This document shows, one piece after another, positions 52,792 through 60,564 of a stretch of 64,000 nucleotides of DNA. Both the position numbers and the translations under genes were made by a program. Location of the stretch: the NCBI RefSeq assembly GCF_003751605.1, contig NZ_RJVJ01000005.1, positions 1 to 64,000 of the forward strand. Reading direction: 5' to 3'. The stretch is from Kitasatospora cineracea (GTDB lineage: Bacteria > Actinomycetota > Actinomycetes > Streptomycetales > Streptomycetaceae). Every line of letters begins with the position of its first letter. Within the stretch, counting starts at the first letter, position 1. The notes below the pieces were generated by a model that worked only from the letters and a program-made list of their open reading frames with translations, had not been told where the DNA came from and did not search any database.

Positions 52792-52826
52792 GCCCTGTCC
52801 GGCAAGATGGGCCGGACAGGGCCTAG
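52788..52826. terminator. Hairpin terminator containing both flanking stop codons
   Basis: Perfect 16-bp arms (52788-52803 and 52811-52826) around a 7-base loop. The left arm carries the TAG of the plus-strand gene and the right arm the TAG of the minus-strand gene, so the two convergent genes end within the terminator itself. Confidence 0.85.
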
Positions 52827-54310
52827 GCGGCCCGGTGCCCGGGATCGTCCGGGTGGATCGGGGGCGTGGTCGGGGCGCAGTACCAGTCGCAGTCGGGTTC
52901 GGCGACCGGGTGCGGCGGGGCCAGGGCGTCGGAGCGGACGGTGGCGAGGGCCAGGGCGGCGCCGGCGGCCAGCAGGGCGGCGCAGATCAGCATCGCGGTG
53001 CGGAAGGCGGAGTCCACCTCGGCGGGGACGCGGTAGGCGTCGCCGGTCAGGCCGGCCAGCGGGGGGATCGCGGCGACCGCGAACAGGCCGGCCGCGCGGG
53101 CGGCCGCGTTGTTGACGCCCGAGGCGATGCCGGCCCGGCGGACGTCCACGGCCGCCAGCACGGTCGCGGTCAGCGGGGCGACCAGCAGCGTCATCCCGGC
53201 GCCCTGCACGGTGACCGCGGGCAGCACGTCCAGCCAGTAGTCCGCGTCCGGCCCGATCCGCAGCATCAGCAGCACCCCGGCGGCCACCACCAGCGGCCCC
53301 ACCGTCAGCGGCAGCCGCGGCCCCACCGCCCGGCCCAGCCGTCCGGCCCGGCCGGAGAACAGCAGCATCAGCACGGTGATCGGCACCAGGGCGACCCCCG
53401 ATAGCAGCGGCGTGAACCCGGCGACGATCTGCAACTGCACCGTCAGCAGCAGGAACACCGCGCTGAACGCCCCGTACACGCACAGCGTGACCAGGTTGAC
53501 CGAGGTGAACAGCCGGGAGCGGAACAGCGACAGCGGCAGCATCGGGTTCGCCGAGCGGTGCTCGACCAGCACGAACGCCCCCGCCAGCGCCAGGCCCGCC
53601 AGACCGGCCGCCAGCGCGCCCGGGGTCAGCCCCGCACCGGCCTCGGTCAGCGCGTAGGTGATCCCGGCCAGGGCCAGCGCCGCGAGCAGCGCGCCCAGCA
53701 CGTCGAAGCGCCCCGAGGCGTCCGCGTCCCGGCTCTCCGGCACGTGCCGGGCCGTCACCGCGACCACCACCGCGGCCAGCGGCAGGTTCAGCAGGAAGAT
53801 CCACCGCCAGCCGGGGCCGTCCACCAGCCAGCCGCCCAGGAACGGGCCGACCGCCGCCGCCACCCCGCCGAGGCCCGACCAGGCCCCCACCGCGCCCGCC
53901 CGGTCCTCCTCGGCGAACACCGCCTGCAGCATCGCCAGCGAACCGGGCGTCAGCAGCGCGCCCCCCACGCCCTGCAACGCCCGTGCCAGCACCAGCAGTT
54001 CGACGTTGGGGGCGGCCGCGCACCCGGCCGAGGCGAGCGCGAACCAGCACACCCCCAGCAAGAACACCCGCCGCCGCCCGTACCGGTCGCCCAGCGACCC
54101 GCCGAGCAGGATCAGCGCCGCCAGCGTCAGCATGTACGCGTTGACCGTCCACTGCAGCGCCGACAGGCCCGCGCCCAGGTCCTCGCCGATCCGCGGCAGC
54201 GCCACGTTCACCACCGTGCCGTCCAGCATCGCCATGCCGGAGCCCAGCGCCGTCGCCGCCACCACCCACCGGCCGCGGCCGGTGCCGAGGCGGATCCCGT
54301 TGTCGTCCAC
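52823..54310 (-). CDS. DHA2-family drug exporter (EmrB/QacA type, MFS)
   Basis: A 495-residue transporter with 14 predicted membrane spans. Motif A is 'GGSLGDRYGRRRVFLLG' and motif C 'GPFLGGWLVDG'. The opening 'ALGSGMAMLDGTVVNVALP' is typical. It exports drugs or metabolites with proton exchange. The ATG at 54310 is used. It follows the AurF-like gene on the same strand by 105 bases, so it may export the product of that enzyme. Confidence 0.87.
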   Translation of the reverse strand: MDDNGIRLGTGRGRWVVAATALGSGMAMLDGTVVNVALPRIGEDLGAGLSALQWTVNAYMLTLAALILLGGSLGDRYGRRRVFLLGVCWFALASAGCAAAPNVELLVLARALQGVGGALLTPGSLAMLQAVFAEEDRAGAVGAWSGLGGVAAAVGPFLGGWLVDGPGWRWIFLLNLPLAAVVVAVTARHVPESRDADASGRFDVLGALLAALALAGITYALTEAGAGLTPGALAAGLAGLALAGAFVLVEHRSANPMLPLSLFRSRLFTSVNLVTLCVYGAFSAVFLLLTVQLQIVAGFTPLLSGVALVPITVLMLLFSGRAGRLGRAVGPRLPLTVGPLVVAAGVLLMLRIGPDADYWLDVLPAVTVQGAGMTLLVAPLTATVLAAVDVRRAGIASGVNNAAARAAGLFAVAAIPPLAGLTGDAYRVPAEVDSAFRTAMLICAALLAAGAALALATVRSDALAPPHPVAEPDCDWYCAPTTPPIHPDDPGHRAA

Positions 54311-54415
54311 GCTCCGAGTCTCCGGCAGGAAGGGCCGCGGCGGGAGTGCGGCGCGCAGGTGACGGCCGGTCAGGGCGGCCCGGCCGGGGCAGTCGGTCCG
54401 GTCGGAGCAGTCCGG

Positions 54416-55381
54416 TCAGGGCAGCAGCGCGCCGCGCTGCCAGGGGCGGGCGGTGGCCGGGGTGACGACGCCCAGGTCGGTGAAGAACTCCATCGCCTTG
54501 CGGGCCCAGTCGACCCGGGCCTGCCGCCAGTGCGGGTTGGCCGCGGCGGCCCGGCGGGCCTCGGCCGGGTCGAGCCCGGCCAGCGCGTACACCCGCGGGT
54601 GCACGATCTCGGCCACCGACTGCCGGGCCAGCAGCGCCAGCGCCCGCCGGAACACCGCCCGCCGGGCCGGGGTCATCGCCGCCCAGCGCCGCTCCAGCTC
54701 CGGCTTGGCGTAGCCGATGTGCCGGGCCTCCTCGACCACGTGGATCCGGGCCACCGAGCGGGCCAGCGGCTGCAGCGACTCGTCCCGGACCATCTCGCGC
54801 TGCATCGCGTCGGTGAACTCCTCGACGAAGATCGCCCCGGCGAAGGTCATGGTGGTGTCGTTGAGCAGGAAGTGCAGCTTGCCGAGGCGGTCCGCGCGCC
54901 GGGTCGGCCGGGCCGACGGGTAGCCGGTCGCGGTGATGTAGCGGGCGAACATGGTGGAGTGCCGGCACTCGTCGGCGACCTCGGTCAGCGCGTACTGCGC
55001 GTGCCCGGTGGTCAGGTCGCCCGCGTAGACGTGCCGGATCAGGCCCTCCATCAGCACCAGTTCGAACCAGATCCCGGCGGCCGTGGTGGAGGCGAACTGG
55101 TGCACGCTCAGCTGCGCCCGCTGCCGCTCGTCCAGCCGCTCCCACAGCGGGGTGCCGTAGAGCGCGACGCGGTGGGCGGGCAGCGCGTAGTGGTCCGGGT
55201 CGAGGGGCGCGGACCAGTCGATCTCGGTGAGCGGGTCGTGGGAGTGCTTGGCGGAGGCCCGCAGCAGGCGGGCGGCGTTGAGCTCGCGGTCGGCGTTGCG
55301 CTGCCGGGCGGCGCCCTGCGGCGGGACGGCGGTCCGGGACGGGGCGGCGGGGCTCTGCGGCGGGGTGGCGGTGTCGGACAC
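54416..55381 (-). CDS. AurF-like diiron N-oxygenase
   Basis: A 321-residue non-haem diiron enzyme of the p-aminobenzoate N-oxygenase family. Iron ligands are supplied by four helices: 'IWFELVLMEGLIRH', 'EVADECRHSTMFARY', 'AIFVEEFTDAMQRE' and 'IHVVEEARHIGYAK', two of them ExxH. It should oxidise an arylamine to a nitro or hydroxylamino group. The GTG at 55381 has GGAG 7 bases upstream. Substrate unknown, and no other biosynthetic gene is near apart from the DHA2 exporter. Confidence 0.82.
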   Translation of the reverse strand: MSDTATPPQSPAAPSRTAVPPQGAARQRNADRELNAARLLRASAKHSHDPLTEIDWSAPLDPDHYALPAHRVALYGTPLWERLDERQRAQLSVHQFASTTAAGIWFELVLMEGLIRHVYAGDLTTGHAQYALTEVADECRHSTMFARYITATGYPSARPTRRADRLGKLHFLLNDTTMTFAGAIFVEEFTDAMQREMVRDESLQPLARSVARIHVVEEARHIGYAKPELERRWAAMTPARRAVFRRALALLARQSVAEIVHPRVYALAGLDPAEARRAAAANPHWRQARVDWARKAMEFFTDLGVVTPATARPWQRGALLP

Positions 55382-55424
55382 GGGCGGGCTCCGGAGGGTG
55401 GGGGGCGACGGGGGCTCCAGGAGG

Positions 55425-55450
55425 AGTAAACCAATGAGACAGACTGTCAA
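55425..55450 (-). promoter_or_regulatory. Promoter of the AurF-like gene with overlapping palindrome
   Basis: On the minus strand a perfect -35 TTGACA (55450-55445) precedes a -10-like sequence at 55430-55423. The palindrome GACAG-A-CTGTC (55438-55448) overlaps the -35 box, as a repressor operator would. Confidence 0.55.
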
Positions 55451-55527
55451 CAAGGGGCTCGGGCAGATCGGCCCGGGCGGATCGGCGGCGGCGGGCCCGC
55501 CCGCGTGCGGCCCCGCCCGGCCCCGCG

Positions 55528-55533
55528 CAGACT
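55528..55533 (+). promoter_or_regulatory. -10-like box (CAGACT) before the PHP gene
   Basis: Six bases before the ATG, but departs from consensus at its first base, so weaker than the others. Confidence 0.35.
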
Positions 55534-55539
55534 GGCCGC

Positions 55540-56544
55540 ATGGACCCGGTCACCGCCCTGGAGCGCATCGCCTTCCTGCTGGAGCGCGAACTGGCCTCCC
55601 CCCACCGGACCAAGGCGTTCCGCGCCGCCGCCGGGGCCGCCGCCGCGCTGCCCCCCGGACCGGTCTCCGCCGCCGAGGCCGAACGCCTCCCCGGCGTCGG
55701 CCCCGTCACCGCCCGGGTGATCGCCGACGCCACCGCCGGCCGCACCCCCCAGTACCTGCTGGAGACCGAGGCCCGCGCCGCCGCCGGACCGGCCCCCTTC
55801 GCCGCCGCGCTCCGGCTGCGCGAGAAGCTCCAGGGCGACTGCCACCTGCACTCCGACTGGTCCGACGGCACCGTCCCGGTCGAACGGATGGCCCGCACCG
55901 CCCGCTCCCTCGGCCACCACTGGGCCGTCCTCACCGACCACTCGCCCCGCCTCACCGTCGCCCACGGCCTCAGCGCGGAGCGCCTGCGCGAACAGCTCGA
56001 CCTGGTCGAGGAGCTCAACGGCCGGCTCGCCCCGTTCCGGCTGCTCACCGGCATCGAGTGCGACGTCCTCCCCGACGGCGGGCTCGACCAGGACGAGGAC
56101 CTGCTCGGCCGTCTCGACGTGGTGGTCGCCTCGGTCCACTCCGAACTGCGGACGGAACCCGACGCGATGACCCACCGCCTGCTCGCCGCCGTCCGCAGCC
56201 CGCTGGTCGACGTCCTGGGCCACTGCACCGGCCGGCGGCTCGGCGACAAGCCCCGCCCGCCGTCCGCGTTCGACGCCGAGGCCGTCTTCACCGCCTGCCG
56301 CGAGCACGACACCGCGGTCGAGATCAACTGCCGCCCCGACCGCCAGGACCCGCCCGACGACCTGCTCGCCCTCGCCGCCGACCTGGGCTGCCTGTTCGCC
56401 GTCGACACCGACGCGCACGCGCCCGGCCAGCTGGACCGGCAGATCGACGGCTGCGAACGGGCCGCGGAACTCGGCCTGGACGCGGAACGGGTGATCACGG
56501 CGTGGTCGGTGGACCACCTGCTGGCCTGGGCGGGGGCGCGCTGA
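55540..56544 (+). CDS. PHP-domain phosphoesterase with helix-hairpin-helix N-terminus
   Basis: A 334-residue protein resembling the C-terminal half of PolX-type repair polymerases. The N-terminal helix-hairpin-helix is 'AERLPGVGPVTARVIADATA' (about 46-65). PHP metal-binding motifs follow: 'DCHLHSDWSDGT', 'LTDHSPR', 'GIECDVL', 'VASVHSEL', 'LGHCTGR' and 'DTDAHAP'. It is probably a metal-dependent phosphatase or 3'-5' exonuclease acting in DNA repair. No polymerase domain is present. Confidence 0.83.
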   Translation: MDPVTALERIAFLLERELASPHRTKAFRAAAGAAAALPPGPVSAAEAERLPGVGPVTARVIADATAGRTPQYLLETEARAAAGPAPFAAALRLREKLQGDCHLHSDWSDGTVPVERMARTARSLGHHWAVLTDHSPRLTVAHGLSAERLREQLDLVEELNGRLAPFRLLTGIECDVLPDGGLDQDEDLLGRLDVVVASVHSELRTEPDAMTHRLLAAVRSPLVDVLGHCTGRRLGDKPRPPSAFDAEAVFTACREHDTAVEINCRPDRQDPPDDLLALAADLGCLFAVDTDAHAPGQLDRQIDGCERAAELGLDAERVITAWSVDHLLAWAGAR

Positions 56545-56565
56545 GGGGCTGTCAGTGCCGGCCGG

Positions 56566-56571
56566 TAGCCT
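56566..56571 (+). promoter_or_regulatory. -10 box (TAGCCT) of a leaderless promoter
   Basis: Six bases before the ATG of the VOC gene, with no ribosome binding site between. Confidence 0.5.
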
Positions 56572-56577
56572 GCCCGG

Positions 56578-57252
56578 ATGACTGACGTTCAGGGTGTGGC
56601 GAGGATCAGGCCGGCGGCGTTCCACGCGGCGGACGGGACGGGGGACTGGCGGGTGCTGGGGGAGGGGGCGTGCGCGTTCTTCCGGACCGGGTCGTTCGGG
56701 GCCGGCGCGCAGCTGGTCGGCGCGATCGGGGCGGCCCTCGCGGGCGTCGGCGAGGCGGACGTCGACCTGCGGCCGGAGGGTGTGACGGTCCGGCTGATCG
56801 AGGCGGGCGAGGAGTACTACGGCCTGACGGAACGCCACGTCGAGCTGGCCCGCCTGGTGTCCGGCGTCGCCCGGGAGCTCGGTGCGGTCGCCGAGCCGGC
56901 GGGCGTGCAGACCGTCCAGGTCACGGTCGACGCGCTGGAGCTGCCCGCCGTGGTCGCGTTCTGGCGGGCGCTGCTCGGCTACCGGGACCGCTCCGGCAGC
57001 CCGGAGGACCTGCTCGACCCGGCCCGCCGCGGCGCGCCGTTCTACTTCCAGCAGATGGACGGGCCCCGCCCTCAGCGCAACCGGGTGCACGTGGACGTCT
57101 GGGTGCCGCACGACCTCGCCGAGGCCCGGATCGCCGCCGCGATCGCGGCCGGCGGCCGCCTGGTGACCGACGAGCACGCGCCGAACCACTGGGTGCTGGC
57201 CGACCCGGAGGGCAACGAGGCGTGCGTCGGGGCCGCGGGCGCGGCCGGCTGA
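56578..57252 (+). CDS. Pterin-dehydratase-like / VOC-superfamily fusion protein
   Basis: A 224-residue protein. Residues 1-105 resemble the small alpha/beta fold of 4a-hydroxytetrahydrobiopterin dehydratase ('DVDLRPEGVTVRLI' and 'LTERHVELARLVSGVARELG'). Residues 110-220 form a glyoxalase/VOC domain ('ELPAVVAFWRALLGYRD', 'NRVHVDVWVP', 'VLADPEGNEACV'). The fusion is known in actinomycetes. Substrate unknown. Confidence 0.72.
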   Translation: MTDVQGVARIRPAAFHAADGTGDWRVLGEGACAFFRTGSFGAGAQLVGAIGAALAGVGEADVDLRPEGVTVRLIEAGEEYYGLTERHVELARLVSGVARELGAVAEPAGVQTVQVTVDALELPAVVAFWRALLGYRDRSGSPEDLLDPARRGAPFYFQQMDGPRPQRNRVHVDVWVPHDLAEARIAAAIAAGGRLVTDEHAPNHWVLADPEGNEACVGAAGAAG

Positions 57253-57259
57253 CGGGCGC

Positions 57260-58060
57260 TCAGGCGGCCTCGACCAGGCGCTCGCGCAGCCCGGCCAGGG
57301 TGTCGTCCTTCAGGCCGAGGCCGGCCCGGGCGTAGCTCTCGGCGTCGCCCCAGTACTCGGCCAGGGCGTCCAGCGCGGCCGCCAGGTACTCGGCCCGGAC
57401 GGAGAACACGGCGTCCGCGACCTCCGGGTCGCCGCCCGCCGCCAGGAAGCGCTCCACCAGCGGGGCGTAGTGCGCCCGCACCGCCGGGTCGACGGACAGG
57501 TACTCGGTGCGGACGGTCTCCTCGTCCGCGCCGAGCAGCAGCAGGACCAGGGTGGCGCCCCAGCCGGTGCGGTCCTTGCCCGCCGTGCAGTGGAACAGCA
57601 CCGGGCCGCCGCCCCGGTGGGCCAGCGCGGTGATCAGCTGCTTGTACGCCTGCCGGGCGGAGGCCGAGGTGACGAACGCCCGGTAGTCCTCGCGCAGCGC
57701 TTCCGCCGCCCGGCCGCCGCCGAGCATCCGGTTCGCGCCGGACGGGTCGGCCAGCGCCGCCGCCAGGGCCGCCGCCGCGCCGCTGCCCGCCCCGTCGGCG
57801 AGCACGTCCGCGACCAGCAGGTGCGCGCCGCCGGGGACGCGGTCGGGGAAGGCGGCGCGTTCGGCGGCGGTGCGCAGGTCGATGACGGTGCGCACGCCCA
57901 GCGCGTCGAACATCGGGTCGGCGGCCGGGTCGAGCCGGTCCAACTGGCCCGAGCGCAGCGCCAGTCCGGGCCGGACCCGGGCGCCGCCGGGCAGATCGAT
58001 GCCGCCGAGGTCGCGCAGGTTGGCGACGGTGGCGGAGTCCACGAGGTGCGAGTGCTGCAT
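57260..58060 (-). CDS. Tyrosine-type protein phosphatase
   Basis: A 266-residue phosphatase of the Y_phosphatase3 (PTP-like) family. The P-loop 'VLFHCTAGKDRTGWG' holds the catalytic Cys. 'LRDLGGIDLPGGARVRPG' is the family opening. Relatives act on phosphotyrosine or phosphoinositides; the target is unknown. The ATG at 58060 has GGGAGG six bases upstream. Confidence 0.87.
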   Translation of the reverse strand: MQHSHLVDSATVANLRDLGGIDLPGGARVRPGLALRSGQLDRLDPAADPMFDALGVRTVIDLRTAAERAAFPDRVPGGAHLLVADVLADGAGSGAAAALAAALADPSGANRMLGGGRAAEALREDYRAFVTSASARQAYKQLITALAHRGGGPVLFHCTAGKDRTGWGATLVLLLLGADEETVRTEYLSVDPAVRAHYAPLVERFLAAGGDPEVADAVFSVRAEYLAAALDALAEYWGDAESYARAGLGLKDDTLAGLRERLVEAA

Positions 58061-58313
58061 GACGGCCTCCCTGCCGACGGTCCCGGGGGAAACGGGCGGA
58101 CCTTGCCAGCACGCTAGGCGCGCCCCGGGCGGGTCGCCCCCGGAGTACCCCCGCCCGGGCGGACGGCTGCGGCGCCCGGGGGAGCGCACGACCGGCGCGC
58201 CGTGCCGCGCGCGCCCCGTTGATTGACGCGCCGTCAGCGGGCAGGGTGTGGGCAGCGCCCGGCCCCGCCGGGGCCGGACGGCGGCAGGCGCGAGGAAGGG
58301 ACGGAACCCCCGG

Positions 58314-58880
58314 ATGGCAGCGAGGATCCTGATCATCACCGGTGACGCGGCGGAGTCGCTGGAGGTGTTCTACCCGTACCAGCGGCTGCTGGAGGAGGGC
58401 TACCAGGTCGACATCGCCGCGCCGACCAAGAAGACCCTGCAGTTCGTGGTGCACGACTTCGTCCCGGGCTACGACACGTACACCGAGAAGCCCGGCTACA
58501 CCTGGCCCGCCGACCTGGCGTTCGCGGACGTCGACCCGGCGCAGTACGCGGCGCTGGTGCTGCCCGGCGGCCGGGCGCCCGAGTACCTGCGCAACGACCC
58601 GGAGGTGCAGCGGATCGTCGCCGCGTTCTTCGAGGCGGACAAGCCGCTGGCGCAGATCTGCCACGGCCCGCTGATCCCGCTGCGGACCGGCGCGCTGGCC
58701 GGGCGTCGCACCGCCGCGTACCCGGCGCTGGAGCCGGACGTGGCGGCGGGCGGCGCGGACTTCGTGGACGGCGGCGCGGTGGTCGACGGCACGGTGGTCT
58801 CCGCCCGGGCCTGGCCGGACCACCCGACCTGGATGCGGGCGTTCGTCGAGCTGCTGCGCGAGAAGGCCCCGGTCGAGTAG
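58314..58880 (+). CDS. DJ-1/PfpI family protein
   Basis: A 188-residue class I glutamine-amidotransferase-like protein. The nucleophile is the Cys in 'AQICHGPLI', with the elbow Glu in 'DAAESLEVFY'. Members are stress-related deglycases, chaperones or peptidases; the class here is not resolvable. The ATG at 58314 is preceded by GAAGGGACGG. Confidence 0.83.
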   Translation: MAARILIITGDAAESLEVFYPYQRLLEEGYQVDIAAPTKKTLQFVVHDFVPGYDTYTEKPGYTWPADLAFADVDPAQYAALVLPGGRAPEYLRNDPEVQRIVAAFFEADKPLAQICHGPLIPLRTGALAGRRTAAYPALEPDVAAGGADFVDGGAVVDGTVVSARAWPDHPTWMRAFVELLREKAPVE

Positions 58881-58933
58881 CCGCCCGGGGTGTCGGCTTG
58901 CCCGGCGGCCCGGGGCGGGCAAGCGTGGACCCC

Positions 58934-59533
58934 ATGGCAGCTCACCTCGACGGACCGGACCTGCTCGCGCTGCACGGCCGGGCCCTGGACCACTTCGGCG
59001 CACTGGTCCGCGCCGTCCCCGCCGACGGCTGGCGGGGGCCCACCCCGTGCACCGACTGGACGGTGCGGCAGCTGGTCGGCCACCTGACGGCCGAACAGCT
59101 GTGGGTGCCCGACCTGCTGGCCGGTGCCACCGTCGCCGAGATCGGCGACCGCCACGACGGCGACGTGCTCGGCGACGACCCGTTCGCCGCCTGGACGGCC
59201 GCCGCCGGGGCGGCCCGGGTCGCGTTCGCCGAGCCGGGCGCGCTGGAGCGCACCGTGCAGCTCTCGTACGGCGCGCGGCGGGCCGCCGGGTACGCCCGGG
59301 AGATGACGGTGGACGCGATCGTGCACGGCTGGGACCTGGCCCGGGGGATCGGCGCCGACGACCGGATCGACCCGGCCGCCGCCGAGTTCGCGCTGGCCGA
59401 ACTCGCCCCGCAGGCCGACTCGTTGGCCGCCTCCGGGCTGTTCGCCGACCCGGTGCCGGTACCGGAGGGCGCGGACGCCGCGACCCGGCTGCTGGGCCTG
59501 GTCGGCCGCGACCCGGCGCGGCCGCTGGGCTGA
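58934..59533 (+). CDS. TIGR03086-family (maleylpyruvate isomerase-fold) protein
   Basis: A 199-residue protein of the DinB-like four-helix-bundle family, related to mycothiol-dependent maleylpyruvate isomerase. 'PTPCTDWTVRQLVGHLTAEQ' and 'MTVDAIVHGWDLARGIG' carry the metal-binding His/Asp residues. It likely uses mycothiol as cofactor or substrate. The ATG at 58934 is used. Confidence 0.8.
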   Translation: MAAHLDGPDLLALHGRALDHFGALVRAVPADGWRGPTPCTDWTVRQLVGHLTAEQLWVPDLLAGATVAEIGDRHDGDVLGDDPFAAWTAAAGAARVAFAEPGALERTVQLSYGARRAAGYAREMTVDAIVHGWDLARGIGADDRIDPAAAEFALAELAPQADSLAASGLFADPVPVPEGADAATRLLGLVGRDPARPLG

Positions 59534-59545
59534 GCCGGGGCCGGG

Positions 59546-60124
59546 TCAGCGGCGGGCGCGCACCCCGTCCAGGGCGATGGCGAGGACCCGGTCGCGCTGG
59601 CCCTCCTCCGGGAAGGCCACCGAGGTGATGCCGGAGACCATCCGCAGCAGGTCCTCGATGCTCATGTCGGGGCGGGCCTCCCCGGCCCGCTGGGCGCGTT
59701 CGAGCAGCGGGGTGCCGCCGGAGTACATGGACTGCAGGCAGGCCAGGAAGATGTCCGACTCCTCGCCCGCCATGGCCTCGCGGATCGCGCGCTTGGTGGT
59801 CGCGTAGTCGACGAAGCGGCGCAGCCAGGTGGTCAGCGCCTCCCACGGCGGCAGGTCGGAGACCTGTCCGGCGACCCGGACGAGGTCGTCGACCTCGGCG
59901 GCGTACACCGCCTCGAACAGGTGCCGGCGGGTGGGGAAGTTGCGGTAGAGGGTGCCGATGCCGACGCCGGCCCGCCGGGCGATGTCCTCCAGGGAGGCCT
60001 CGGCGCCGTGCTCGGCGAAGGCGTCGCGGGCGGCGGCGAGCAGCGCGTCGAAGTTGCGGGCGGCGTCCGCGCGGCGCGGGCGCTGGGCGGCGAGGAACTC
60101 GCTCACCACGATCTGATCCGGCAC
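59546..60124 (-). CDS. TetR-family repressor
   Basis: A 192-residue repressor. The HTH is 'SLEDIARRAGVGIGTLYRNF' (about 44-63); the rest is a helical ligand-binding domain. It is divergent from an MFS exporter and two matching palindromes lie between them, so it probably represses both itself and the exporter until a drug binds. The ATG at 60124 is used. Confidence 0.85.
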   Translation of the reverse strand: MPDQIVVSEFLAAQRPRRADAARNFDALLAAARDAFAEHGAEASLEDIARRAGVGIGTLYRNFPTRRHLFEAVYAAEVDDLVRVAGQVSDLPPWEALTTWLRRFVDYATTKRAIREAMAGEESDIFLACLQSMYSGGTPLLERAQRAGEARPDMSIEDLLRMVSGITSVAFPEEGQRDRVLAIALDGVRARR

Positions 60125-60255
60125 GGGGGACCTCGTTCTCGACGCATCCGGACGGGCGGGGCGGTGGGGGATGCGGGCGGCCGGGCGAACGGGGGTCGTT
60201 CGGGTGGTGTTCGGGTGGCGCCCGGGGGTTGTTCGGAGGGAATCGCGGAACCGGA

Positions 60256-60297
60256 TTGAACCGGAGGCATGCCTCCGCTAATCTGGAGGCATGCCTC
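60256..60297. promoter_or_regulatory. Double palindromic operator around an exporter promoter
   Basis: A 16-bp perfect palindrome CGGAGGCATGCCTCCG (60262-60277) and a second copy GAGGCATGCCTC (60286-60297) have centres 22 bp apart, about two helix turns. -35 TTGAAC (60256-60261) and -10 TAATCT (60278-60283), 16 bases apart, lie so that the first operator fills the spacer and the second covers the start site. Confidence 0.82.
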
Positions 60298-60564
60298 GAC
60301 TTTAGCACCGGGGCCCCGACTTCGACCCGCCGCACACCGGCGGACCGGCCGCTTCGCCGTACCCACCGCCCGCGCCACGACGCAGGGCGACCGTCCGGCA
60401 TCGCACGCGCACCACGCCCGTCCCCTGCCCGCCCCGTCCACGCCCGGCCGCCCGGCCCGGCGGCGCCGACGCGCCGTTCGAGCCGCGTTCGACCGCTGCC
60501 TGCTCTCCTGCCGTGGCACGCACCCCGCCCCCCGCGTGCCCGCCCCGAGTCCCGAGAGGGTTCG

